64,000 nucleotides of DNA from Microbacterium sp. SORGH_AS_1204 (GTDB lineage Bacteria > Actinomycetota > Actinomycetes > Actinomycetales > Microbacteriaceae), in assembly GCF_030818935.1 (NCBI RefSeq), contig NZ_JAUTBD010000001.1, positions 1,302,001 to 1,366,000 of the forward strand, given 5' to 3'. How positions within the stretch are numbered: the first letter of the stretch is position 1; the number at the start of each line of letters is the position of its first letter. The notes under the pieces were generated by a model that did not search any database, was not told the DNA's origin, and worked only from the letters and a program-made list of their open reading frames with translations. Positions 57,119 to 64,000 of this stretch are shown here, one piece after another. The position numbers were made by a program, and so were the translations under genes.

Positions 57119-58200
57119 CGACCGTGCCCGGCGCCGCGGCGTCCTCTGAGCCCGGGGCGGCCCTGGAGCGCGCGGCGTCCGCGGAGCCCTCGGCGTCCCC
57201 TGATTCCGCAGCGTCCCGTAATCCCCCGGCGGCCCCTGAGCCTGTCGAAGGGTCCGCCCCCCGAGCTGCGGCCCCCGGCTCCACCCCCGTCGAGCGTCCT
57301 CGCGACACGATCCAGGGTGGCGACCCCAGCCAGTACGTGCGCGAGCGCTCGGCCGACGGTCGCCGCGATGTGAGTTATCCGCCGGCGCCCGAGCCCCTCG
57401 GCATCCCGGTCTACGACAATCACACGCACCTCGAGATCGAAGACGGCGAGACCGGTCTGTCGCTCGACGCGCAGCTCGAGCGGGCTCTGGCGGTCGGTGT
57501 GCACGGGGTCGTGCAGGCCGGTGGCGACATCGATTCCTCACGGTGGTCGGCGTGGGCCGCGCGCACGCATCCCCGCGTGCTCGCGGCGGTGGCCATCCAC
57601 CCCAACGAGGCGCCGGTGTACGAGCGGGCGGGGGAACTGGATGCCGCGATCGCGATCATCGACGACCTCGCCGCCGAGCCGCGCGTGCGGGCGATCGGCG
57701 AGACGGGCCTGGACTTCTTCCGCACCGAGGCCGATGGCATCCCGGCGCAGATGCGCTCGTTCGAGGCGCACATCGCGCTGGCCAAGAAGCACGGCATCGC
57801 CATGCAGATCCACGACCGCGACGCCCACGACGCGGTGCTCGAGACGCTCGAGCGTGTCGGTGCGCCCGACAAGACGGTGTTCCACTGCTTCTCGGGCGAC
57901 GCCGATATGGCGCGCATCGCCGCCGACCGCGGGTACTACCTCTCGTTCGCGGGCAACGTCACGTTCAAGAACGCGCAGAACCTGCGCGACGCCCTCGCCG
58001 TCACGCCGCTCGAGCGCATCCTCGTCGAGACCGACGCGCCTTTCCTCACCCCGGCGCCCTATCGGGGCCGCCCGAACGCGCCGTACCTGATCCCCGTGAC
58101 GTTGCGGTTCCTCGCGGCCGAGCGGGGCGTCGACGCCGACGAGCTCGCCGCGCAGGTCGCCGCGAACACTCAGCAGGTCTACGGCCCGTTCGAGGACTGA
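57115..58200 (+). CDS. TatD-family metal-dependent DNase with repeat-derived N-terminus
   Basis: 361 residues. The TatD core starts near residue 100 with VYDNHTHLEIE (first metal pair) and continues VVQAGGDIDSSRW, AIGETGLDFFRT (Glu ligand), QIHDRDAHDAV, VFHCFSGD and the final ILVETDAPFLTP. The protein acts as a 3'-5' exonuclease/DNase in relatives. GTG at 57115 overlaps the metG stop. The first ~70 residues are unusual: six hexapeptide repeats (residues 8-43) then PVEGS; family members normally begin around DPSQYVRERSADGRR. Confidence 0.92.
   Translation: MTTVPGAAASSEPGAALERAASAEPSASPDSAASRNPPAAPEPVEGSAPRAAAPGSTPVERPRDTIQGGDPSQYVRERSADGRRDVSYPPAPEPLGIPVYDNHTHLEIEDGETGLSLDAQLERALAVGVHGVVQAGGDIDSSRWSAWAARTHPRVLAAVAIHPNEAPVYERAGELDAAIAIIDDLAAEPRVRAIGETGLDFFRTEADGIPAQMRSFEAHIALAKKHGIAMQIHDRDAHDAVLETLERVGAPDKTVFHCFSGDADMARIAADRGYYLSFAGNVTFKNAQNLRDALAVTPLERILVETDAPFLTPAPYRGRPNAPYLIPVTLRFLAAERGVDADELAAQVAANTQQVYGPFED
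57136..57252 (+). repeat. 18-bp tandem repeat plus CCTGAGCCTGTCGAAGGG element inside tatD
   Basis: Six 18-bp units (57136-57243) encode x-A-(S/A)-x-(E/D)-P-like hexapeptides. CCTGAGCCTGTCGAAGGG at 57235-57252 is a sequence I recall as common between genes in this group. Both sit in the non-conserved N-terminal extension. Confidence 0.65.
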
Positions 58201-58211
58201 CTTTCGCGCCC

Positions 58212-58338
58212 GCAGCTCCGACCGGGCGGATGCCGCCGCGCCGGTAGCCTGACCGGGCGGATGCCGCCGCGCCGGTAGCTCCGACCGGGCGGATGCCGCC
58301 GCGCCCGCAGCTCCGACCGGGCGGATGCCGCCGCGCCT
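58212..58338 (+). repeat. 32-bp tandem repeat after tatD, four copies
   Basis: Core GACCGGGCGGATGCCGCCGC begins at 58220, 58251, 58283 and 58315 (periods 31-32), each followed by a GCC and GGTAG or CGCAG. Each unit carries one GGATGCC heptamer. Confidence 0.85.
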
Positions 58339-58373
58339 ATCGCTGAGGTCGCGGGCAGGCCGGGATGCCGCGT

Positions 58374-58452
58374 GCATAACCTCCGTGATGTGCACATCCT
58401 CCGTCGCGTGGCCCCGGATGCCACTGACTTCGTGCGGATCGCGGAGGTTGTG
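58374..58452. repeat. intergenic palindrome with GCATAACCTCCG arm
   Basis: Arm 58374-58395 (GCATAACCTCCGTGATG...) pairs with 58432-58452 (...ATCGCGGAGGTTGTG) at most positions. Related in its ends to 10215-10287. The 58201-58520 gap holds this, the 32-bp repeats and the terminator, nothing else. Confidence 0.75.
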
Positions 58453-58478
58453 AACGCGCCGGCTCCACACCGACACGC

Positions 58479-58512
58479 AGAAGGCCGGCACCCCGCGGGG
58501 CGCCGGCCTTCT
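58479..58512 (-). terminator. terminator of the MFS sugar porter gene
   Basis: Perfect 11-bp stem AGAAGGCCGGC (58479-58489)/GCCGGCCTTCT (58502-58512) with an inner CCCCGCGGGG palindrome, eight bases past the stop. Confidence 0.85.
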
Positions 58513-58520
58513 GGCATCCG

Positions 58521-59981
58521 TCACGCCTTCGCTCGGGCCTTCGGCTTGTCGACGAAGAGGGTCTCGGTCTGCTCGAGCTCCATGCCCTTGGTCTCGGGGA
58601 TGCGGAACGCGACGTAGAAGAACGACAGCGCCGCGAACAGGGCGTACATGCCGTAGGTCAGCGGCAGCGACCAGCTCGACATCGCCGGGAACGACACCGT
58701 GATGGCGAAGTTCGCGATCCACTGCGCACCCGCGGCGACACCCAGCGCCTTGCCGCGGATGCGGCTGGGGAAGATCTCGCCCAGCAGCACCCAGACCAAC
58801 GGGCCCCACGAGGCGCCGAAGCCGACGACGAACAGGTTCGCCGCGACCAGCGCGACCGTGCCCCACGGGGCGGGAAGCGAGACGTCGTCGCCGCTTCCCT
58901 GCGCGAAGGTGAACGACAGAGCCATCGCCGCCAGAGACACCGTCATCAGCACCGAACCGGTCAGCAGGATGGGCTTGCGACCCACGCGGTCGACGAGGAA
59001 GATCGCCACGAGCGTCACCAGGACGTTCGTGACCGACGTGATCACCGAGATGAGCAGCGAATCGCTCTCCTGGAAGCCGACCGCCTTCCACAGGGTCGTC
59101 GAGTAGTAGAAGATCACGTTGATGCCGACGAACTGCTGGAACGCCGACAGGATGATGCCGATCCAGACGATGCGCTGAAGGCCGAGCACGGGTCCGCGCA
59201 ACGAGACGTTCGCGTTCTTCCGGTCGGTCTCGATCGCCTGCGTGAGGTCTTTCATCGTCTTCTCGAGATCGGCCGGGGGCACCAGCCGGGCGAAGATCGC
59301 ACGGGCTTCGTCGACCTTGCCCCTGGCCAGCAGGAAACGCGGCGATTCGGGCACGGTGAACGACAGGATGCCGTAGACCGCCGCCGGAACGACACCGACG
59401 AGGAACATCCAGCGCCAGGCCTCCATGCCGAGCCACAGCTCGTTCGCGGCGCCGCCGGCGCTGTTCGCCAGCACCGCGTCGGACAGCAGCGCGCCGAAGA
59501 TACCGAGAGTGATCGCGAGCTGCTGCAGCGAGGCGAGCGAACCGCGGATCTGGCGCGGTGCGACCTCGGCGATGTAGGCCGGGGCGACGACCGAGGCGAT
59601 GCCGATACCGAGGCCACTCATCACGCGCCACAGGATGAGATCCGGGACGCTGAAGGTGAGCGCGGCGCCGATGGATGACACGCAGAACAGCACGGCGCCC
59701 AGCAGCATGACCTTCAGACGACCCCAGCGGTCCGACAGCGCGCCGGCGACGACCGCGCCGACCGCGCAACCGAGCAGAGCCACGGCGACGACGAAGCCGG
59801 TGAGCACCTGCGTCAGCTCGAAGTTGCTCTCGACGGCATCGACGGCGCCGTTGATGACGGAGGAGTCGAATCCGAAGAGGAACCCGCCCACGGCGGCGGC
59901 GACGGACAGCCCGATGGCCCGGCGGCCATATGGGCTGCGGAGCGTGAAGGCGTTGGATGGGATGGACTGCGTGTGATTCAC
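58521..59981 (-). CDS. MFS sugar porter
   Basis: 486 residues, twelve helices. Sugar-porter signatures: GGFLFGFDSSVINGAVDAV in helix 1, GALSDRWGRLKVM, RVMSGLGIGIASVVAPAYIAEVAP, VPESPRFLLARGK, the QQFVGINVIFYYS substrate site and FPSRIRGKALG, ending PETKGMELEQTE. Probably a proton/sugar symporter, sugar unknown. GTG at 59981 is six bases from a minus-strand TAGCGT. Divergent from rsmA over 63 bases. Confidence 0.94.
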   Translation of the reverse strand: MNHTQSIPSNAFTLRSPYGRRAIGLSVAAAVGGFLFGFDSSVINGAVDAVESNFELTQVLTGFVVAVALLGCAVGAVVAGALSDRWGRLKVMLLGAVLFCVSSIGAALTFSVPDLILWRVMSGLGIGIASVVAPAYIAEVAPRQIRGSLASLQQLAITLGIFGALLSDAVLANSAGGAANELWLGMEAWRWMFLVGVVPAAVYGILSFTVPESPRFLLARGKVDEARAIFARLVPPADLEKTMKDLTQAIETDRKNANVSLRGPVLGLQRIVWIGIILSAFQQFVGINVIFYYSTTLWKAVGFQESDSLLISVITSVTNVLVTLVAIFLVDRVGRKPILLTGSVLMTVSLAAMALSFTFAQGSGDDVSLPAPWGTVALVAANLFVVGFGASWGPLVWVLLGEIFPSRIRGKALGVAAGAQWIANFAITVSFPAMSSWSLPLTYGMYALFAALSFFYVAFRIPETKGMELEQTETLFVDKPKARAKA

Positions 59982-60044
59982 CCGCCTACGCTACTCCCGC
60001 GCCGCGGGGAGGGGTTACGGCGGCGCCCTGACTACAGTGGAACA

Positions 60045-60884
60045 ATGCCCGTTTCGCTGCTCGGCGCCACCGAGATCCGCCGGCTCGCCGCCGACCTCGA
60101 CGTCACCCCGACGAAGAAGCTCGGGCAGAATTTCGTCGTCGACGCCAACACGGTGCGCAAGATCGTCCAGGCTGCGCGTGTCACGGCATCCGATCGGGTC
60201 GTCGAGATCGGTCCCGGGCTGGGCTCGCTCACGCTGGCGATCCTCGAGACGGGAGCCTCGGTGGTGGCGGTCGAGATCGACCACCGTCTGGCCGAGCGTC
60301 TGCCGACGACCGCCGCGGCGCACGACGTGCCCGCCGATCGCCTCACCGTCATTGATGCCGACGCGTTGCGCGTCGACGAGCTGCCGGGCGAGCCGGCCGT
60401 GCTGGTCGCGAACCTGCCGTACAACGTCTCGGTGCCGGTGCTGCTGCACTTCCTCGAGACCTTTCCGTACCTGCAGCGCGGGGTCGTGATGGTGCAGGCC
60501 GAGGTGGGGGAGCGACTCGCCGCCCCTCCCGGGTCGAAAATCTACGGCGCCCCGAGCGTGAAGGCCGCGTGGTACGGCTCATGGCGGCTGGCGGGAACGG
60601 TGTCACGGCAGGTGTTCTGGCCGGTCCCCAATGTCGACAGCGTGCTCGTCGGTTTCGACCGGGATGCCGAGCCTCGCGGCACCGAAGAGCACCGGCTCCG
60701 GACTTTCGAGATCGTGGATGCCGCGTTCCAGCAGCGCCGCAAGATGTTGCGGCAGGCGCTGTCGGGGGTGCTCGGCGGCTCGGCGGCCGCGGCGTCGGCG
60801 GTGCTCGAGAGCGCCGGTGTCGACCCGACGCTGCGCGGCGAGCAGCTCACCGTCGACGATTACGCCCGCATCGCCGCCGTCTGA
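60045..60884 (+). CDS. rsmA: 16S rRNA (A1518/A1519) dimethyltransferase RsmA/KsgA
   Basis: 279 residues. TKKLGQNFVVDANTVRKIV, the SAM motif VVEIGPGLGSLTLAIL, VEIDHRLAERL, ANLPYNVSVPVLLHFL (motif IV NLPY) and the C-terminal VPNVDSVLVGF and RRKMLRQALSG are diagnostic. TACAGT at 60033-60038 is six bases before ATG 60045. In most actinobacteria TatD, RsmA and IspE genes cluster; here an MFS gene stands between tatD and rsmA. Confidence 0.97.
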   Translation: MPVSLLGATEIRRLAADLDVTPTKKLGQNFVVDANTVRKIVQAARVTASDRVVEIGPGLGSLTLAILETGASVVAVEIDHRLAERLPTTAAAHDVPADRLTVIDADALRVDELPGEPAVLVANLPYNVSVPVLLHFLETFPYLQRGVVMVQAEVGERLAAPPGSKIYGAPSVKAAWYGSWRLAGTVSRQVFWPVPNVDSVLVGFDRDAEPRGTEEHRLRTFEIVDAAFQQRRKMLRQALSGVLGGSAAAASAVLESAGVDPTLRGEQLTVDDYARIAAV

Positions 60885-60927
60885 CGCGGCCGCCTGCCCG
60901 CCGGCGGGCGCTGCCGTGACGCGGGCC

Positions 60928-61380
60928 GGTGCACAACGGCGGTGTTTTCGTGCGGCGCGCCGTTCGGCGGGGCGTGGAGGCGGTATGTCGGGGAAATTCC
61001 TGCCGTTGTGCTCGCGGGTGGTCTCGGGGCGGTGTGCGGTGTGCGGCCCCGGTGCACAACGGCGGTGTTTTTGCGCGGCGCGCCGTTCGGCGGGGTGCGG
61101 AGCCGGCGTGTCGGGGAAGATTGCTGCCGTTGTGCTCGCCAGTGGTCTCGGGGCGGTGGGCGCCGCGGGCCGGTGCACAACTGCGGTGTTTCCGTGCGGC
61201 GCGCCGTTCGGCGGGGTGCGGAGGCGGCGTGTCGGGGAAGATTCCTGCCGTTGTGCTCGCGGGTGGTCCCGCGGGCCGGTGCACAACTGCGGTGTTTCCG
61301 TGCGGCGCGCCGTTCGGCGGGGTGCGGAGGCGGCGTGTCGGGGAAGATTCCTGCCGTTGTGCTCGCCGGCGGCCCCGTCG
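60928..61380. repeat. tandem array of 106-123-bp units with GCACAAC/GTTGTGC arms
   Basis: Four units start with GGTGCACAAC at 60928, 61051, 61172 and 61278. Each has GCGGTGTTT, GCGGCGCGCCGTTCGGCGGGG, then TGCCGTTGTGCTCGC. Within a unit GCACAACGGC and GCCGTTGTGC are inverted, so every unit is itself a palindrome-bounded element. Confidence 0.88.
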
Positions 61381-61463
61381 CCGCGCCGCGCCGGTGGTGA
61401 GGGCGACGCGGGGACGGAGCCCCGCATTACCGAGCGTGACGCGTCAGGGTGAATTCTCGACGT

Positions 61464-61498
61464 GTTCATCGCGCGTTCGCGAAACATGTCTGTAACAT
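61464..61498 (+). promoter_or_regulatory. Pho-box-like direct repeat and -10 of the phosphoesterase gene
   Basis: GTTCATCGCGC (61464-61474) and GTTCGCGAAAC (61475-61485) are consecutive 11-base units beginning GTTC, like the PhoP direct repeats of Streptomyces. TAACAT at 61493-61498 is the probable -10. The match is partial. Confidence 0.4.
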
Positions 61499-61563
61499 TT
61501 CGAGGCACCGGGAGCATCACGCCGGTGACGAGGCCGCGCCCGACGGCCCGAAAGGAACTCGAG

Positions 61564-62499
61564 ATGCGCTACTCCGAATACCCCCGTGCCGAACGCGTGC
61601 TGCTGCACCTGAGCGACACGCACCTGCGCGCCGGCGGCACGCCCCTCTACGACGACGTCGATTCCGAGGCGTACCTCGCCCGTGCGGTCGCGGCGATCGA
61701 GGGGTCCGGCATCCGCCCCAACGCCTTGATCTTCACCGGCGACCTGGCCGACTTCGGAGAGGCCGACGCCTACGAGCGCGTGCGCGCCCTCGTGGAGCCG
61801 CTCGCCGAACGCCTCGCCACGCGCGTGGTGTGGGTGATGGGCAACCACGACGACCGCACGGCCTTCCGCGCCAGCCTGCTGCCCGGCGACGACGCCGACC
61901 CCACGGCGCCGGTCGACCGGGTCGACGAGTTCGACGGCCTGCGCATCGTCACCCTCGACACGTCTGTGCCGGGCGCGCACCACGGTGAGGTCACCGCCGC
62001 GCAGCTGGCGTGGCTGGCCGACGTGCTCGCCACTCCCGCGCCGCTGGGCACGATCCTCGCGATGCACCACCCGCCGGTGCCGAGCGTGCTCGACCTGGCC
62101 GCCTCCGTCGAGCTCCGCGACCAGCGGAGCCTCGCCGCCGTGCTCCGCGGCACCGATGTGCGGGCGATCCTCGCCGGCCACCTGCACTATTCGACGTTCG
62201 CCACCTTCGCCGGCATCCCCGTCTCGGTGGCGTCCGCGACCTGCTACACGCAGGATCTGATGGTCCCGGTGGGCGGCACGCGCCCGCAGGACGCGGCGCA
62301 GGGCTTCAACATCGTGCACGTGTACGACGAGACGGTCGTGCACTCGGTCGTGCCCCTCGGTTCCGCCGAGGCCCTTCAATACGTGGATGCCGCTGAGTCG
62401 CAGCGACGCCTGCGGGAGGCCGGGTTGGTCGTGCCGACCTCGCGCGATCTCAGCGGACGGGTGTCGCCGCCGACGACGCCGTTGCCGATCCTGCGCTGA
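61564..62499 (+). CDS. metallophosphoesterase (CpdA/phosphodiesterase-like)
   Basis: 311 residues. The calcineurin-like metal motifs are in order: [37 protein letters not shown] and ILAGHLHYS. This resembles class III cyclic nucleotide phosphodiesterases, but the substrate could be another phosphodiester. No signal peptide. ATG at 61564 follows GGAACTCGAG with an AAAGGA ribosome-binding site. The last 50 bases overlap the convergent Stealth gene. Confidence 0.9.
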   Translation: MRYSEYPRAERVLLHLSDTHLRAGGTPLYDDVDSEAYLARAVAAIEGSGIRPNALIFTGDLADFGEADAYERVRALVEPLAERLATRVVWVMGNHDDRTAFRASLLPGDDADPTAPVDRVDEFDGLRIVTLDTSVPGAHHGEVTAAQLAWLADVLATPAPLGTILAMHHPPVPSVLDLAASVELRDQRSLAAVLRGTDVRAILAGHLHYSTFATFAGIPVSVASATCYTQDLMVPVGGTRPQDAAQGFNIVHVYDETVVHSVVPLGSAEALQYVDAAESQRRLREAGLVVPTSRDLSGRVSPPTTPLPILR

Positions 62500-64000
62500 G
62501 CGCCGGCTTCTCCCACGGTGCCGCGACCGGGAAGTACCGTTCCAGACACGCGCGGAGCGCCGGAACCCGGACCTCTTCGGGGATCTCGGGAACGCTGCCG
62601 TCGTTCAGGCAGAACATGTCGGTGTCACGTCGTGAGACGAGGCGCTCCATGGTGCGCAGCGAGTCGAGCTGCGTGGTCTGCACGTAGCGGGTGCGCGGCT
62701 CGGTGGTCACGATCGCGCGTCCGGTCGCCAGTGCGTAGTAGTGGTACAGGCTGTTGGTGACCGAGATGTCGGTGGCCGAGCGGAAGCGGCTCGCGGCGGT
62801 TCGGGCGTAGTCGTCGGCGAACTCCTTCTCGAGCTCGAACGCCACCGAGCGGCGCAGCGGCGTCGCGCAGTGCTCGAGGTCGAGGGTGATCACGCGCCCG
62901 AATCGCTCCTTGAGCAGGGCGCGGTTGACGCGCAGGCCGTTGTCGTGACCGGAGCGATCGATGTGCGCCGGGCCACTGCCGATGCGCACGCCGCTCTCGA
63001 CGAAGCGGCTGACGCCGCCGCCGCTGAAGAACAGCTCGGGGGTCACGGGCCGACCGAAGAACATGTCGTCGTTGCTGTAGAGGAAGTGCTCGGCGAGACC
63101 CGGGATGCGATGCAGCTGCGCTTCGACGGCGTGGGAGTTGTGCGTGGGCAGCACCGACGGGTCGGCGAAGAACTCCTCGCTGCGCACGATGGTGACCTTG
63201 GGGTGGTCGGCGAGCCACTCGGGCGTGGGGGAGTCGGTCGCGATGAAGATGCGGCGCACCCAGGGGGCGTACATGTGGACGCTCCGCAGCGCGTAGCGCA
63301 GCTCGTCGACCTGGCGATAGCGGGCGGCGTTGTCGTCGCCGTCGCCGACGACGTACCCCTTCATGCGGGCGGCGCGCTGGCGCTGGAATTCGCTGGACGA
63401 ACCGTCCACCCACGAGAACACCATGTCGACGTCGGCGGTGAATTCGTTCGGGTGCGGGTCGAACATGCCCGAGATGGTCGTCCAGCGGCGTCCGTAGCGT
63501 TCCACTTCGACGAGATCGAGGTCGGCTGCGGCGAAGCGCCGGCGGCTGAGGGCGCTGGGGCGCGGGGCCTCGATCGTCTTCTCGCCGAAACGCCACAGTT
63601 CGAGGCGGGGAGCGAGCGATGAGCCGTAGCGGTAGGAGCCCTCTGTCGAGGTGCGCGGGCGGAACACCGCGAAGGCCTGCACCGAGCCGGCCGAGGGGCG
63701 CACGCTGTGCGCGGGCACCGGGTCTTCGCCGCGGGCCTTGAGATACACCGGACCGAGCTCGGGGTCGTGCAGCGCGGTGATGGCGGCCTCGGCGTCGGCG
63801 GTGTCGACGACGAGCTTCGGGCGACGGTTCGCGTCGCGCACCAGCAGCACGCGCACGCCCGCGGCTTCGATGGCTGCGGCGGCCGTGAGCAGGTCGTCGC
63901 GCTCGGCCAGGGCGGGCGTCGCGGTGTCGTCGACGATGTGCAGGATGCCGTCGTGCATCCGGATGTCGGGGCGTGACAGCAGGGCGCGCCAGGGGTCGGC
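62450..64000 (-). CDS. Stealth-family glycopolymer phosphotransferase (5' end outside window)
   Basis: At least 516 codons; the frame stays open to the window edge (…[13 protein letters not shown] before Met), so the start is probably beyond 64000 rather than at the in-frame ATG at 63958. Stealth conserved regions are seen: CR1 [19 protein letters not shown]2 [26 protein letters not shown]3 [27 protein letters not shown], and CR4-like residues after. These enzymes transfer sugar phosphates to build phosphate-linked cell-surface polysaccharide. This would fit with the LCP protein at 38003 in wall polymer assembly. Confidence 0.9.
   Translation of the reverse strand, partial: ADPWRALLSRPDIRMHDGILHIVDDTATPALAERDDLLTAAAAIEAAGVRVLLVRDANRRPKLVVDTADAEAAITALHDPELGPVYLKARGEDPVPAHSVRPSAGSVQAFAVFRPRTSTEGSYRYGSSLAPRLELWRFGEKTIEAPRPSALSRRRFAAADLDLVEVERYGRRWTTISGMFDPHPNEFTADVDMVFSWVDGSSSEFQRQRAARMKGYVVGDGDDNAARYRQVDELRYALRSVHMYAPWVRRIFIATDSPTPEWLADHPKVTIVRSEEFFADPSVLPTHNSHAVEAQLHRIPGLAEHFLYSNDDMFFGRPVTPELFFSGGGVSRFVESGVRIGSGPAHIDRSGHDNGLRVNRALLKERFGRVITLDLEHCATPLRRSVAFELEKEFADDYARTAASRFRSATDISVTNSLYHYYALATGRAIVTTEPRTRYVQTTQLDSLRTMERLVSRRDTDMFCLNDGSVPEIPEEVRVPALRACLERYFPVAAPWEKPALSAGSATASSAATPVR

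Larger units (their letters stand above)
60885..61563. other. long repeat-filled gap after rsmA
   Basis: 679 bases without a credible gene. Most is the four-copy repeat at 60928-61380. The remainder (61381-61563) carries the metallophosphoesterase promoter region. Several long frames pass through the repeats but lack start signals and have repeat-driven composition. Confidence 0.7.

Noticed and set aside
57115..57320. Separate small gene between metG and tatD
   Set aside because: The frame is continuous with the TatD core, with no stop or second start that has signals. It is better read as an N-terminal extension.
60929..61495. Cys/Arg-rich ORFs inside the 60928 array
   Set aside because: They are products of the repeats, differ between units by indels and lack start signals.

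Overview
The window looks like chromosomal DNA from a high-GC actinobacterium of the Microbacteriaceae, most likely Microbacterium. This is an inference from gene content and style, since no rRNA is present. Supporting signs are very high GC, many GTG starts, tight 4-base stop/start overlaps, actinobacterial families (protein O-mannosyltransferase, LigB-type ATP ligase, LCP protein, anchored-repeat metal ABC transporter, zincin-like peptidase), and a striking excess of the heptamer GGATGCC/GGCATCC. No tRNA, rRNA, CRISPR array, prophage or insertion sequence was recognised. The gene content reads as ordinary chromosome with unusually repeat-rich intergenic gaps.

Layout. 1-5830: a six-gene, fully overlapping plus-strand operon encoding a metal-type ABC transporter with 'choice-of-anchor M' repeat proteins, ending in a lytic transglycosylase. 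5831-9894: a degenerate duplicated gene start, a VOC protein, a membrane protein and a two-domain Clp ATPase with a HAIR-like element. 9895-14873: repeat-filled gaps, two LLM oxidoreductases, a lipoprotein, a serine hydrolase, a GNAT acetyltransferase and a DoxX-like membrane protein. 14912-20003: recQ, an ATP-dependent DNA ligase, a small hydrolase-like protein and a NYN/OST-HTH protein. 20295-26903: a Gfo/Idh/MocA dehydrogenase, a LacI regulator and a ChvE-MmsA-MmsB monosaccharide ABC transporter, joined by shared operator palindromes. 27115-31808: a histidine kinase/response regulator/DUF4097 operon, then an EamA exporter divergent from a MarR regulator, and a NIPSNAP protein. 32109-39256: hrpA, a family-3 glycoside hydrolase lipoprotein and an LCP protein.

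39345-48249 is the main accessory metabolic block. An eight-gene minus-strand operon (nitrilase-family amidohydrolase, hydantoinase/dihydropyrimidinase, LLM oxidoreductase, NMT1/THI5-type ABC transporter, and a tiny repeat-built ORF) faces a divergent MocR/PdxR-type regulator. It looks like uptake and hydrolysis of a cyclic ureide or pyrimidine-like compound. 48302-64000 is mostly housekeeping: aldo/keto reductase, DUF255 protein, zinc peptidase, AAA ATPase plus Pmt, rsmI, metG, TatD, an MFS sugar porter, rsmA, a metallophosphoesterase and a Stealth-family protein that runs off the right edge.

Two genome-scale patterns stand out. First, many genes have a -10 hexamer of the form nAnnnT exactly 6-7 bases before the start codon, implying leaderless mRNAs. 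Six sites add an upstream TGTCGGAGG/TGTCGGAAC block at fixed spacing, resembling the PafBC/RecA-NDp DNA-damage promoter, and two of these precede recQ and the DNA ligase. Second, intergenic gaps hold several families of palindromic or tandem GC-rich repeats, some of which also invade reading frames (hrpA, tatD, the 83-codon ORF at 41346-41597). All statements come from reading the sequence by eye. Family names rest on motif recognition, not on a database search.
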